A DNA stretch of 64,000 bases from positions 3,906,001 to 3,970,000 of the forward strand of contig NZ_JARXYP010000002.1 of the NCBI RefSeq assembly GCF_029893805.1. Direction: 5' to 3'. The stretch is from Streptomyces sp. SAI-135. GTDB taxonomy: Bacteria > Actinomycetota > Actinomycetes > Streptomycetales > Streptomycetaceae. Shown one piece after another: positions 18,630-28,922 of the stretch (its first letter is position 1; the number at the start of each line of letters is the position of its first letter). Under the pieces are notes generated by a model, which was given only the letters and a program-made list of their open reading frames with translations, was not told the DNA's origin and searched no databases. Made by a program: the position numbers and the translations under genes.

Positions 18630-18647
18630 ACGCCGAAGCGTTGACAA
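18630..18647. promoter_or_regulatory. Dyad and TTGACA box between divergent lyase-like gene and ABC operon
   Basis: AACGC-CGAA-GCGTT (18630-18643) is a perfect inverted repeat overlapping a TTGACA (18642-18647) directed at the ABC transporter operon. A convincing -10 at 17 bp is not visible. The region lies between two divergent units, so an RpiR-type operator is possible; this is only a suggestion. Confidence 0.3.
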
Positions 18648-18704
18648 CCTATTCAGCTACCGAGAACTCTGCATGACGTTATACAGCCGGGCAAGGGACA
18701 TCTC

Positions 18705-19739
18705 ATGATCCAGTTCGACGCGGTCCACAAGCGCTTCCCCAACGGCACGACAGCAGTGCACGATCTCACCCTCGACATGCCGGAAGGCGGTGTGACCGTC
18801 CTCGTCGGATCCTCCGGTTGCGGCAAGACCACCACCCTCAGGATGATCAACCGGATGGTCGAACCGACCTCCGGCACCATCAGGGTCGGCGGCAAGGACG
18901 TCACCCGGCAGGACGCGGCAGAACTGCGCCGCTCCATCGGCTACGTCATCCAGCAGTCCGGCCTCTTCCCGCACCGCACGGTGCTGGACAACATCGCCAC
19001 GGTGCCCCTGCTCCTGGGCCACGGCCGCAGGAAGGCCCGCGCCCGCGCGGCCGAACTCCTCGAGACCGTCGGCCTCGCCCCCGAGTCCGGCAGGCGCTAC
19101 CCGCACCAGCTCTCCGGCGGCCAGCAGCAGCGCGTCGGCGTCGCCCGCGCCCTCGCCGCCGACCCGCCGGTCCTGCTCATGGACGAGCCCTTCGGCGCGG
19201 TCGACCCGGTCGTGCGCACCCAGCTCCAGGACGAACTGCTCAGGCTCCAGAAGGAGCTGAGCAAGACCATCGTCTTCGTCACCCACGACGTCGACGAGGC
19301 CGTCAGACTCGGCGACCGCATCGCGATCTTCCGCACCGGCGGTCACCTCGTCCAGTGCGCCCCGCCCGCCGAACTCCTCGCCCGCCCCGCCGACGACTTC
19401 GTGGCCGGCTTCCTCGGCGCCGAGCGCGGCCTGAAGCTGCTCTCGCTGAAGACGCTGGCGGCCGTCCCGCAGGGCCCCGCGCCGGAGGGCGACGCCTGGA
19501 CCCTCGTCTGCGACGCGGCGGGCAGGCCCGTGCACTGGGCCTCGCGCGAGGCCGAACTCCCCGTCCGGCCCCTCAAGGACGGCGACTCCCTGCTCGCCGC
19601 CCTCGACGAGTCCCTCGCCTCCCCCGCCGGCCTGGTCGCCCGCGTCGACGCGGACGGCGTCCTGACCGGCGTCACCTCCCGCGACGACGTCCACGCGCAC
19701 GCCGGACAGGCGCACACCGAGGCCCGGGTGGCCGCATGA
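18705..19739 (+). CDS. ABC transporter ATPase, glycine betaine/choline (OpuCA-like) type
   Basis: A 344-residue ATPase. Walker A is VGSSGCGKTT, the signature is QLSGGQQQRVGVARAL, and Walker B is VLLMDEPFGAVDP, with the H-loop in VTHDVDEAVRLGD. The C-terminal 80 residues show a CBS-like regulatory domain with the last strand VDADGVLTGVTSRDD, typical for osmoprotectant importers. It heads a four-gene operon (ATPase, permease, permease, binding protein); its TGA overlaps the next ATG. OpuC-type importers carry glycine betaine, choline, carnitine or related quaternary amines. Location beside a HAL-like gene and an RpiR regulator hints that the substrate could be related to histidine betaines, but this is speculation. 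Confidence 0.9.
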   Translation: MIQFDAVHKRFPNGTTAVHDLTLDMPEGGVTVLVGSSGCGKTTTLRMINRMVEPTSGTIRVGGKDVTRQDAAELRRSIGYVIQQSGLFPHRTVLDNIATVPLLLGHGRRKARARAAELLETVGLAPESGRRYPHQLSGGQQQRVGVARALAADPPVLLMDEPFGAVDPVVRTQLQDELLRLQKELSKTIVFVTHDVDEAVRLGDRIAIFRTGGHLVQCAPPAELLARPADDFVAGFLGAERGLKLLSLKTLAAVPQGPAPEGDAWTLVCDAAGRPVHWASREAELPVRPLKDGDSLLAALDESLASPAGLVARVDADGVLTGVTSRDDVHAHAGQAHTEARVAA

Positions 19740-20377
19740 CCATCGACTGGTCGTGGATATCCGGCCACACCGACGACCTCACCACCCTCACGGTCTCCCA
19801 CCTCCAGGCGGCCCTCACCGCCGTCTTCCTCGGCCTGCTGATCAGCCTTCCCCTCGCCGTGATCGCCCACCGGATCCGCCCCCTGCGCGGCTTCCTGCTC
19901 GGGCTCTCGAACGTCCTGTTCACGATCCCCTCGATCGCGATCTTCGTGCTCCTGCTGCCGGTCAGCGGTCTGACCCGCACCACCACCGTGATCGGCCTGA
20001 CCGTCTACACGCTGGTCGTCCTGCTGCGGAACACCGTCGAAGGCCTCGACTCGGTGCCCGCGAGGACCAAGGAGGCCGCGAAGGCGATGGGCACCCGCCC
20101 CCTGCGCACGCTCCTGACCGTCGAACTCCCCCTCGCCCTCCCCGTGATCATGGCGGGCGTCCGCATCGCGACCGTCATGTCGATCTCCCTGGTCTCGGTC
20201 GCCACCTACATCGGCGACGGCGGCCTCGGCCAGCTCTTCACCGACGGCTTCCAGCGCGACTTCCCCACCCCGGTGATCGTGGGAGTGCTCCTCACGCTCC
20301 TGCTCGCCGTGGCCGCGGACGCCCTGCTGGTGGCCGTGCAGTACGCCCTGACCCCGTGGCGCCGGAAGCGAGCCTGA
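19736..20377 (+). CDS. ABC transporter permease, OpuCB/ProW type
   Basis: A 213-residue inner-membrane permease starting in an ATGA overlap. It has about five transmembrane helices (HLQAALTAVFLGLLISLPLA, GLSNVLFTIPSIAIFVLLLP, VIGLTVYTLVVLLRN, and the C-terminal VIVGVLLTLLLAVAADALL). The EAA loop that contacts the ATPase is TKEAAKAMGTRPLRTLLTVELPLA. Together with the next permease it forms the membrane channel of the osmoprotectant-type importer. The length is normal for the family. Confidence 0.9.
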   Translation: MTIDWSWISGHTDDLTTLTVSHLQAALTAVFLGLLISLPLAVIAHRIRPLRGFLLGLSNVLFTIPSIAIFVLLLPVSGLTRTTTVIGLTVYTLVVLLRNTVEGLDSVPARTKEAAKAMGTRPLRTLLTVELPLALPVIMAGVRIATVMSISLVSVATYIGDGGLGQLFTDGFQRDFPTPVIVGVLLTLLLAVAADALLVAVQYALTPWRRKRA

Positions 20378-20380
20378 GCG

Positions 20381-21043
20381 ATGTACGAACTCCTCGAGAA
20401 CCTCGGCACCTGGCTGACCAGCGGCTCCCAGTGGGCGGGCACCGACGGCATCGCCCACCGCCTCGCCGAGCACCTGCAGTACTCACTCCTCGCGACCCTC
20501 GTCGCGGCCGCGATCGGCCTGCCCCTCGGCCTGCTGATCGGGCACACCGGCAAGGGCGCCTTCCTGGCGATCAACCTCGCGTCCTTCGGCCGCGCCCTGC
20601 CCACCGTCGGGCTGGTCGTGCTGGTCTTCCTGGCCGGCGGACTGTCCATGCTCCCGGTCTACGTCGCCCTGGTCGCCCTCGCGGTCCCGGCGATCGTCAC
20701 CAACACCTACGCCGGCATGACCGCCGTCGACCCGGACGTCAAGGACGCCGCCCGCGGCCAGGGCATGCGCGGCCACCAGGTCCTGTTCCAGGTCGAGCTG
20801 CCCCTCGCCCTCCCCCTGGTCATGACCGGCCTGCGCCTGGCACTGATCCAGGTCGTCGCCACCGCGACCATCGCGGCGTACGTCTCCTTCGGGGGCCTGG
20901 GCCGCTACGTGTTCGACGGCCTCGCCCAGCGCGACCTCGTGCAGGTGCTCGGCGGGGCGGTGCTGGTCGCCGTGGTCGCCGTCACCCTCGACCTGCTGCT
21001 CTCCGGCCTCCAGCGCTTCCTCTTCCGGCACCGCACCGCTTAA
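20381..21043 (+). CDS. ABC transporter permease, OpuCD/ProW type
   Basis: A 220-residue permease, the second half of the membrane heterodimer. Hydrophobic segments include YSLLATLVAAAIGLPLGLLIG, GRALPTVGLVVLVFLAGG and VLGGAVLVAVVAVTLDLLLSG. The EAA motif is VKDAARGQGMRGHQVLFQVELPLAL. It starts 3 bp after the previous stop; its own ribosome site is weak, so coupling to the upstream permease is likely. The binding protein follows after 10 bp. Confidence 0.9.
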   Translation: MYELLENLGTWLTSGSQWAGTDGIAHRLAEHLQYSLLATLVAAAIGLPLGLLIGHTGKGAFLAINLASFGRALPTVGLVVLVFLAGGLSMLPVYVALVALAVPAIVTNTYAGMTAVDPDVKDAARGQGMRGHQVLFQVELPLALPLVMTGLRLALIQVVATATIAAYVSFGGLGRYVFDGLAQRDLVQVLGGAVLVAVVAVTLDLLLSGLQRFLFRHRTA

Positions 21044-21053
21044 GGACCCTGAG

Positions 21054-21983
21054 ATGAACCGACGCACCCTCCTCGGCGGCCTCTTCGCGGCGGCCTCCGT
21101 GCCCGCCCTCTCCGCCTGCTCCAGCGGCATCACCTCCCTAGACGGCGGCGGTACGGCCGCCGCCGGCGGCGGCGCCGGCAAGAGCGGGATCACCATCGGC
21201 ACCGCCAACTTCACCGAGAACCAGGTCCTCGGCCACCTCTACGCGGCGGTGCTCCGGCAGGCCGGAGTGAAGGTGACGGTCCGCCCCAACCTCGGCACCC
21301 GCGAGATCGTGATCCCCGCCCTCAAGGCGGGCGACATCGACCTGCTGCCCGAGTACCAGGGCGCCCTCCTCAACTACCTGGCCCCCAAGGACGCCTCCGC
21401 CGAGCCCGGCACCATGCAGAACGCCCTCACCCTGGCCCTGCCCGCCGGCCTCCAGGTCCTCCCGTACGGCCAGGCGGCCGACTCCGACTGCTTCGCCGTC
21501 ACCCGGGCGACCGCGAGGAAGTACGGCCTCGTCACCCTCGCCGACCTCGCCGAGCAGAACGGCAGGCTGGTCATCGGCGCCGCCCCCGAGGTCAAGAAGC
21601 GCCGGGTGGGCGCGGTCGGACTGAAGGAGGTGTACGGCGTCGAGTTCAAGGAGTTCAAGTCGCTCGACTCCGACGGCCCCCTGGTCAAGGGCGCCCTGAA
21701 GAAGGGGGACGTCGACGTGGCGAACCTCTTCACCACCGACACCGACATCGCCGCCAACGGCTGGGTGGTGCTGAGCGACCCGAAGAACCTCATTCCCAGC
21801 CAGCACATCGTCCCCCTGATCGCCGACCGCAAGGCCGACGACACCGTCCGCAAGGCCCTCGCCCGCCTCGGGAACGTCCTCACCACCACCCAGCTCACCC
21901 GGCTCAACAGCCAGGTCGACAACGACAAGGAGGACCCGGAGGACGTGGCGAACGCGTACGCGAAGCAGCACGGGCTGGCCTAG
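21054..21983 (+). CDS. Substrate-binding lipoprotein of the OpuC-like importer
   Basis: A 309-residue lipoprotein. The signal ends in a lipobox (PALSACSSG) with Cys as the first mature residue. The mature part has the OpuAC-family fold: ITIGTANFTENQVLGHLYAAVL, RPNLGTREIVIPALKAGDIDL and PEYQGALLNYL, then SDCFAVTRATARKYGL. The aromatic-cage residues for quaternary ammonium cannot be assigned safely. It is last in the operon; a weak C5/G5 hairpin (21990-22008) follows. Binding-protein-last order is common for OpuC-like systems in actinobacteria. Confidence 0.9.
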   Translation: MNRRTLLGGLFAAASVPALSACSSGITSLDGGGTAAAGGGAGKSGITIGTANFTENQVLGHLYAAVLRQAGVKVTVRPNLGTREIVIPALKAGDIDLLPEYQGALLNYLAPKDASAEPGTMQNALTLALPAGLQVLPYGQAADSDCFAVTRATARKYGLVTLADLAEQNGRLVIGAAPEVKKRRVGAVGLKEVYGVEFKEFKSLDSDGPLVKGALKKGDVDVANLFTTDTDIAANGWVVLSDPKNLIPSQHIVPLIADRKADDTVRKALARLGNVLTTTQLTRLNSQVDNDKEDPEDVANAYAKQHGLA

Positions 21984-22054
21984 GAAGGACCCCCGGCGCA
22001 ACAGGGGGGCTATCCCCAGTGCGGGTGCCCTCCCCCCTGCCTACCGTGGATCCC

Positions 22055-22495
22055 ATGACCGGAATGGATGCGCGGGACCCCGAACTCAAGAAGGAACTCA
22101 ACGCCACCCTGCAGGCCCGCAGGGAACTGGGCGAGGAGTACGAGTCCGCGCTGGTCGACTCGTTCCTGGAGAAGGTCGACCAGCGGATCGACGGTGCCGT
22201 GGACCGCCGGCTGCGCCGGCAGCTCGCCGAGCAGCAGATGGTGACGGCCCGCGGCGCCCGCTCGCCCAAGCCCACCGACTCCTTCGGTGAACGCTTCGGC
22301 TTCGGCATCGTCTCCCTGGTGCTGGCGATCCCGCTCTCCGCGATCGGCGGCGGCGTCGCCCACCTGCCCGGCCTGCTGGTCTCCTGGGTCGGCATCGTCG
22401 GCGTCAACGCCTTCCAGGCGCTCCGCCTCAATCCGGACCTCTTCCGGGGCCGGCGGGCGAAGCCGTCCTCCCAGGGCAGCGACTGGGAGGGCTGA
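22055..22495 (+). CDS. Small membrane protein with helical N-terminus
   Basis: A 146-residue protein. The N-terminal 75 residues are highly charged and helical (PELKKELNATLQARRELGEEY, FLEKVDQRIDGAVDRRLRRQL). They are followed by two hydrophobic helices (FGIVSLVLAIPLSAIGGGVA and LPGLLVSWVGIVGVNAFQAL). Proteins of this shape occur in many actinomycetes and are sometimes annotated as integral membrane proteins. No enzymatic motif is visible. The ATG at 22055 is chosen over an upstream in-frame codon at 22019; a second ATG at 22064 is possible. Confidence 0.7.
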   Translation: MTGMDARDPELKKELNATLQARRELGEEYESALVDSFLEKVDQRIDGAVDRRLRRQLAEQQMVTARGARSPKPTDSFGERFGFGIVSLVLAIPLSAIGGGVAHLPGLLVSWVGIVGVNAFQALRLNPDLFRGRRAKPSSQGSDWEG

Positions 22496-22504
22496 CCTCG
22501 GCGC

Positions 22505-23269
22505 TCACACCTGCGCGGTCGGCAGCACCATGACCTGGCGCAGGTTGACGTGCCGGGGCCGGCTGGTGACGTAGGCGACGACGTCGGCCAGTTCCGCGGC
22601 CGCCAGCGAGCCCGTCGCCTCGACCAGCCCGCCGATCTGCTCCCGCAGCCCGGCGTCCTCGATGTGCGTGGCCAGTTCGGACTCCGTCAGCCCCGGCTCG
22701 ATGTTGGTGACCCGCACGCCCTGCGGCCCGAACTCGTTCCTCAGCAGTGCCGACAGATGGGTGACCGCGGCCTTCGTCGCCCCGTACACGGCGTAGTTGG
22801 TGAAGCCGGTGATGTGCGCGCCGATGGACGAGACGTTCACCAGGTCCGCGCTGCGCCCCTGCGCGGCCGCCTCGTTCAGGTCCCCGGCGAAGGCGCCGAT
22901 GATCCGCAGGACTCCGGTGACATTGGTGTCGATCATCCGCTGCCACTCGTCGACGCGGGCGTCCGCGATCGGGTTCGGCAGCATCACGCCCGCGTTGTTC
23001 ACCACCAGGTCGACGGTCCCGAAGGCCGCGTGGACGCTTCGAACGGCGGCCGCCACGGATGCGTCGTCGGTGACGTCGGCGACCACGGCCAGCGCCTGTC
23101 CGCCCTCGGCCCTGATCTTCCCGGCGATCGTCTCCAGCCGCTCACCGCGCCGTGCGAGCAGCGCGACCCGCGCCCCCCGCTCGGCCAGCAGGACGGCCGT
23201 GGCCTCGCCGATACCGCTCGCCGCTCCGGTGACGACGGCGGTACGTCCGGCCAGATTCTCGTACGACAT
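22505..23269 (-). CDS. Short-chain dehydrogenase/reductase
   Basis: A 254-residue classical SDR. The cofactor motif is VTGAASGIG; the Arg-Arg in ALLARRGERLE suggests NADP(H). NNAG follows at VVNNAGVMLPNP. The catalytic Ser is in LVNVSSIGAHI and the YxxxK motif is YAVYGATKAAV. Substrate is unknown. It is transcribed away from an XRE-family regulator, with 150 bp between the starts. That arrangement (SDR plus divergent MmyB-type regulator) is frequent in Streptomyces and suggests control by that regulator. Confidence 0.9.
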   Translation of the reverse strand: MSYENLAGRTAVVTGAASGIGEATAVLLAERGARVALLARRGERLETIAGKIRAEGGQALAVVADVTDDASVAAAVRSVHAAFGTVDLVVNNAGVMLPNPIADARVDEWQRMIDTNVTGVLRIIGAFAGDLNEAAAQGRSADLVNVSSIGAHITGFTNYAVYGATKAAVTHLSALLRNEFGPQGVRVTNIEPGLTESELATHIEDAGLREQIGGLVEATGSLAAAELADVVAYVTSRPRHVNLRQVMVLPTAQV

Positions 23270-23419
23270 CGATGTGCTCCTCGGTGGGATGTCCGCCGGG
23301 GCGACTCCCCGGCCTCGTCCACCACCCTGCGGCGTCCGGGCCGCCCTACCCAGGGATGCGCTTTTCCTGGGTCTGCCAGTACCAGGTTCGCCACCCGGGA
23401 CTCCCCTACGATCGAACCC

Positions 23420-24274
23420 ATGGACGGGGACCTCGGAGACTTCCTGCGCTCACGCCGCGCCCGCATCCGGCCCGAGGAGGTGGGGCTGCCCTCGCACGGC
23501 CGGCGCCGTGTGCCCGGTCTGCGCCGGGAGGAAGTGGCGCAGCTGGCCGGAGTGAGCGTCGACTACTACATCCGGCTGGAGCAGGGCAGAGGGCCCGGCG
23601 GCCCCGCCCGGACGAAGTCGGGGGGAGTCTCCGACGCCGTCCTGGACGCCGTCGCGCGCGTGCTGCGCCTGGACGAGACCGAGCGCGCCTACCTCCACGC
23701 GGTGGCCCGCCCCCGCCGGCAGACCGAACGTCCCGCCGGCTCCCGGGTCCGCCCGGGGGTCCAGCTCCTGCTCGACAGCTTGGACCGCACCCCGGCCTTC
23801 GTCCTCGACCGCAGCATGACCGTCCTGGCCTGGAACGCCCTGGCGGACGCGGTGTTCTGCTACAGCGGTACGACGGCCAGGGCCCGCAGCATCCCGCGCC
23901 AGGTCTTCCTCGACCCCGCCGCGCGCGACCTCTACCCGGAGTGGCCGGCGGTGGCCGCCCAGTGCGTGGCCCATCTGCGGGTGCTCGCGGGCCACCACCA
24001 GGACGACCGCGAACTGACCTCGCTGGTCGGCGAACTGTCCCTGAAGAGCGAGGACTTCCGCCGTCTGTGGGCCGACCACCAGGTCAGGGAGTGCGCCTAC
24101 GGCGTGAAGCGCCTCCGGCATCCGGTGGCGGGTCTGCTCGTCTTCTCCTACGAGACCCTCACGGTCCCGGGAGACGGCGACCAGAGCCTGCTCGTCTACA
24201 CCCCGGAACCGGGGTCGGAGACGGAGGAGCGGCTGGCACTGCTGGGCAGCTGGGCGTCGAGCCCCGCCCGCTGA
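23420..24274 (+). CDS. XRE-family regulator with MmyB-like ligand-binding domain
   Basis: A 284-residue regulator. The N-terminal helix-turn-helix reads RVPGLRREEVAQLAGVSVDYYIRLEQGRG, the hallmark of the MmyB-type group. The C-terminal region (FVLDRSMTVLAWNALADAVF, DLYPEWPAVAAQCVAHLR, and DHQVRECAYGVKRLRHPVAG) is the PAS-like MmyB domain, reported to bind fatty acids in relatives. ATG 23420 is used; no strong Shine-Dalgarno is seen upstream, so the mRNA could be nearly leaderless. It is divergent from the SDR gene, its probable target. Confidence 0.88.
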   Translation: MDGDLGDFLRSRRARIRPEEVGLPSHGRRRVPGLRREEVAQLAGVSVDYYIRLEQGRGPGGPARTKSGGVSDAVLDAVARVLRLDETERAYLHAVARPRRQTERPAGSRVRPGVQLLLDSLDRTPAFVLDRSMTVLAWNALADAVFCYSGTTARARSIPRQVFLDPAARDLYPEWPAVAAQCVAHLRVLAGHHQDDRELTSLVGELSLKSEDFRRLWADHQVRECAYGVKRLRHPVAGLLVFSYETLTVPGDGDQSLLVYTPEPGSETEERLALLGSWASSPAR

Positions 24275-24313
24275 GACCGCCTGCCGAGGCCGCCCGAAGA
24301 AGAAAGCGCCCGC

Positions 24314-24379
24314 AAAAAAATATCGCGGGGACCGCCGCACCCCCGTGAACGGGGGGCGGGACGACGGCGGTCCCCGCGA
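24314..24379 (-). terminator. Strong intrinsic terminator of the cbs transcript
   Basis: A 15-bp perfect inverted repeat (24323-24337 with 24365-24379; arm TCGCGGGGACCGCCG) whose loop holds a second C5/G6 hairpin. On the minus strand it is followed by TATTTTTTT (24322-24314). It lies about 260 bp past the cbs stop and also faces the end of the XRE gene. Confidence 0.8.
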
Positions 24380-24639
24380 GGGACGTCGACCGGGTCAGGC
24401 CAGGTCTCACGTCCGGCGTCCATGGAGGTCCGGGAGCCGCTCCGGAGGTCCTTGGACGTTCGGCGCCGGCCGGGGCGGGGAGCCGCTCCCGCCCTGCCGA
24501 CATCCACCAATGTGCCGGACGCGTGTTAAGCGTGTGCTGCGCGGACGTGACACGCTCGTACCAGTTCCGCGAAGTCCACCCTTTCGGTAGGAAACCGCAG
24601 GTCCGCCGCCGGCATCCGGCGTTCACCGGACGTTTGCCG

Positions 24640-26028
<1,389 letters not shown>

Positions 26029-26190
26029 CGTTGTCTCCGGATGCTTGCAAAAGAAGTGGTCCTAGTGGTCCAGCCAGCCTATGGCCTGATCGGGCGCCAT
26101 GACGGTCGTTCACTCCCCGTTGGGATTGGGCCACGGTCCGTGCGGGGCAAGGAGTGGGTGTAGCGGGTACGACGGAGGTGGCGGCGACGT

Positions 26191-27222
26191 ATGACGAGCA
26201 TGTCGAGGGCGAGAACGGCCAGGCGGATCGCGGCCGGTGCGGCGTACGGCGGCGGCGGGATCGGTCTGGTCGGCGCGGCGGCCATGGGTCTGCTGCTGGC
26301 GGAGGTGCGGCTGGCCAGGCGGCAGGTGGGCAACGGCACGACGCCGCACGTCCCGCAGGCCGAGGGCCGGTACGGCCATGTCTACGCCACCGCGGGCGAG
26401 CCGCCGCTGCGGCTGACGATGCTGGGCGACTCCACGGCGGCCGGGCAGGGGGTGCACCGGGCGGGCCAGACGCCGGGCGCGCTGCTGGCGTCCGGGCTGG
26501 CGGCGGTGGCGGAGCGCCCGGTGGAACTCCGTAACGTCGCCCTCCCCGGGGCCACCTCGGACGACCTGGACCGCCAGGTGGCGCTGACGCTGGCGGATCC
26601 CGAGCGGGTCCCGGACGTCTGCGTGATCATGATCGGCGCGAACGACGTCACGCACCGGATGCCGGCGACGCGTTCCGTGCGCCATCTGTCCTCGGCGGTA
26701 CGACGGCTGCGCACGGCCGGCGCCGAGGTCGTCGTCGGCACCTGCCCCGACCTCGGCACCATCGAGCCGGTCCAGCAGCCGCTGCGGTGGCTGGCCCGGC
26801 GGGCCTCGCGCCAGCTGGCGGCCGCGCAGACGATCGGCGCGGTGGAGCAGGGCGGCCGCACGGTGTCCCTGGGCGACCTGCTGGGCCCCGAGTTCGAGGC
26901 AAACCCGCGCGAGCTGTTCGGCCCGGACAACTACCACCCCTCGGCGGAGGGTTACGCGACGGCGGCGATGGCGGTGCTGCCGACGGTCTGCGCGGCCCTG
27001 AGCCTGTGGCCGGCCGACGAGGACCGTCCGGACGTCTCCCGCCGCGAGGGCTTCCTGCCGGTGGCGAGGGCGGCGGCGGAAGCGGCCTCGGAAGCGGGCA
27101 CGGAGGTCGCGGCCGCGATGCCGACGGGCCCGACGGGGCCATGGGCCCTGCTGAAGCGGCGTCGCAGGCGGCGGGTCAAGGAGGCAGAGCCCTCACCCAC
27201 CAGCCCGACAGGCGTGCAGTGA
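26191..27222 (+). CDS. SGNH-hydrolase-family esterase/lipase, membrane-anchored
   Basis: A 343-residue protein. The N-terminus is basic with a hydrophobic segment (GGIGLVGAAAMGLLLAEV) that serves as signal anchor. Block I of the SGNH family is LTMLGDSTAAGQG, block III is MIGANDVTH and block V is DNYHPSAEGY, giving a Ser-Asp-His triad. The fold suggests esterase or acyl-hydrolase activity at the cell envelope. The C-terminal 80 residues are basic and low complexity, ending in RRRRVKEAEPSP. GGAGG lies 13 bases before the ATG at 26191; a second ATG at 26200 is possible. Confidence 0.88.
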   Translation: MTSMSRARTARRIAAGAAYGGGGIGLVGAAAMGLLLAEVRLARRQVGNGTTPHVPQAEGRYGHVYATAGEPPLRLTMLGDSTAAGQGVHRAGQTPGALLASGLAAVAERPVELRNVALPGATSDDLDRQVALTLADPERVPDVCVIMIGANDVTHRMPATRSVRHLSSAVRRLRTAGAEVVVGTCPDLGTIEPVQQPLRWLARRASRQLAAAQTIGAVEQGGRTVSLGDLLGPEFEANPRELFGPDNYHPSAEGYATAAMAVLPTVCAALSLWPADEDRPDVSRREGFLPVARAAAEAASEAGTEVAAAMPTGPTGPWALLKRRRRRRVKEAEPSPTSPTGVQ

Positions 27223-27426
27223 CGAGCGCCGCGCCGGGCACTCCCGGCCCGTCCGGCCAGGACATCGGCCCCCACCGAACGGCACCAGCCACCACCCCAC
27301 CGCCGGGGGCCAAAGCAAGCGCTTAGACATAGGTCACACCGCCACCCCCGTGACCCAGGCCATACGTACGGGTAACTTCCCAAGCAGCCCAGTCGGAAGA
27401 AACCCCCGTTCGCCCATGGAGCCGTG

Positions 27427-28647
27427 ATGCCCGAAGCCGTGATCGTCTCGACCGCCCGCTCCCCCATCGGCCGCGCCGTCAAGGGCTCGCTCAAGGACCT
27501 GCGCCCCGACGACCTCACCGCCACGATCATCCAGGCCGCCCTCGCCAAGGTCCCCGAGCTGGACCCGCGCGACATCGACGACCTGATGCTCGGCTGCGGC
27601 CTCCCCGGCGGCGAGCAGGGCTACAACCTGGGCCGGATCGTCGCCGTGCAGATGGGCATGGACCACCTGCCGGGCTGCACGATCACCCGGTACTGCTCCT
27701 CCTCGCTCCAGACGAGCCGCATGGCCCTGCACGCCATCAAGGCCGGCGAGGGCGACGTCTTCATCTCGGCCGGCGTCGAGATGGTCTCCCGCTACGCCAA
27801 GGGCAGCTCGGACGGCCTCCCGGACACCACCAACCCGATCTTCGACGAGGCCCAGGCCCGCACCGCCGCCACCGCCGCGTCCGAGGGCTCGACCTGGCAC
27901 GACCCGCGCGAGGACGGCCTGCTCCCCGACCCGTACATCGCGATGGGCCAGACCGCGGAGAACCTGGCCCGCGTCAAGGGCGTCACCCGCCAGGACATGG
28001 ACGAGTTCGGCGTCCGCTCGCAGAACCTCGCCGAGGAAGCCATCAAGAACGGCTTCTGGGAGCGCGAGATCACCCCGGTCACGCTTCCCGACGGCACGGT
28101 GGTCAGCAAGGACGACGGCCCGCGCGCGGGCGTCACCCTGGAGGGCGTCCAGGGCCTGAAGCCGGTCTTCCGCCCCGACGGTCTGGTCACCGCCGGCAAC
28201 TGCTGCCCGCTCAACGACGGCGCCGCCGCGGTCGTGATCATGTCCGACACCAAGGCCCGCGAGCTCGGCCTCACCCCGCTCGCCCGCATCGTGTCGACCG
28301 GTGTCTCGGGCCTGTCCCCCGAGATCATGGGCCTCGGCCCGGTGGACGCGTCGAACCAGGCCCTGCGCCGCGCCGGTCTCACCATCGACGACATCGACCT
28401 GGTCGAGATCAACGAGGCGTTCGCCGCCCAGGTGATCCCCTCCTACCGCGACCTGAACATCCCGCTGGAGAAGCTGAACGTCAACGGCGGCGCGATCGCC
28501 GTCGGCCATCCCTTCGGCATGACCGGCGCCCGCATCACCGGCACGCTCATCAACTCCCTCCAGTTCCACGACAAGCAGTTCGGTCTGGAGACCATGTGCG
28601 TCGGCGGCGGTCAGGGCATGGCGATGGTCATCGAGCGCCTGAGCTAG
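27427..28647 (+). CDS. Acetyl-CoA C-acetyltransferase (thiolase)
   Basis: A 406-residue thiolase. The acyl-accepting Cys90 lies in TITRYCSSSLQTS. The C-terminal catalytic motifs are VNGGAIAVGHPFGMTGAR (His) and MCVGGGQGMAMV (Cys). NEAFAAQ is the CoA-pocket motif. It acts in beta-oxidation or in acetoacetyl-CoA formation. The ATG at 27427 has GGAG five bases upstream; GTG at 27424 is too close to it. It is a monocistronic unit, followed by an 11-bp stem terminator. Fatty acid degradation (FadA-like) is the usual assignment for this sub-family in Streptomyces. Confidence 0.92.
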   Translation: MPEAVIVSTARSPIGRAVKGSLKDLRPDDLTATIIQAALAKVPELDPRDIDDLMLGCGLPGGEQGYNLGRIVAVQMGMDHLPGCTITRYCSSSLQTSRMALHAIKAGEGDVFISAGVEMVSRYAKGSSDGLPDTTNPIFDEAQARTAATAASEGSTWHDPREDGLLPDPYIAMGQTAENLARVKGVTRQDMDEFGVRSQNLAEEAIKNGFWEREITPVTLPDGTVVSKDDGPRAGVTLEGVQGLKPVFRPDGLVTAGNCCPLNDGAAAVVIMSDTKARELGLTPLARIVSTGVSGLSPEIMGLGPVDASNQALRRAGLTIDDIDLVEINEAFAAQVIPSYRDLNIPLEKLNVNGGAIAVGHPFGMTGARITGTLINSLQFHDKQFGLETMCVGGGQGMAMVIERLS

Positions 28648-28690
28648 CCTCAACTCTCCGTGCCCGTACGGGGACCCAGCGTCACTCTTT

Positions 28691-28725
28691 GGCCCAGAAC
28701 CGGGGAAACTCCAAGGTTCTGGGCC
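28691..28725 (+). terminator. Intrinsic terminator after the thiolase gene
   Basis: Inverted repeat GGCCCAGAACC (28691-28701) and GGTTCTGGGCC (28715-28725), loop of 13, followed by GATTTGTG. The T tract is short, as usual in Streptomyces. Confidence 0.7.
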
Positions 28726-28922
28726 GATTTGTGATCCAATCTCCCCCAGGATGTGACCTATCTCCCTTCGTACAGGGATTTGCCCAGCTCAGAGCCGTTC
28801 ACCGGCAAACCTCGAGCCCAAAGTCCTGTCCGATTCGTGACGTTACGCACTGACAGAGGGATAGTCCGCCCTTCAAGCTGATGTAGGAAGTCGGGGGTCG
28901 ACTTTGAACCGGGAGTACGTCA

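Noticed and set aside
21990..22008. Terminator after the OpuC-like operon
   Set aside because: Only a C5/G5 stem with a 9-base loop and no T tract; too weak to list.
28740..28922. Small RNA or second gene before the 263-residue membrane protein
   Set aside because: No promoter/terminator pair, no conserved structure, open frames lack ribosome sites.
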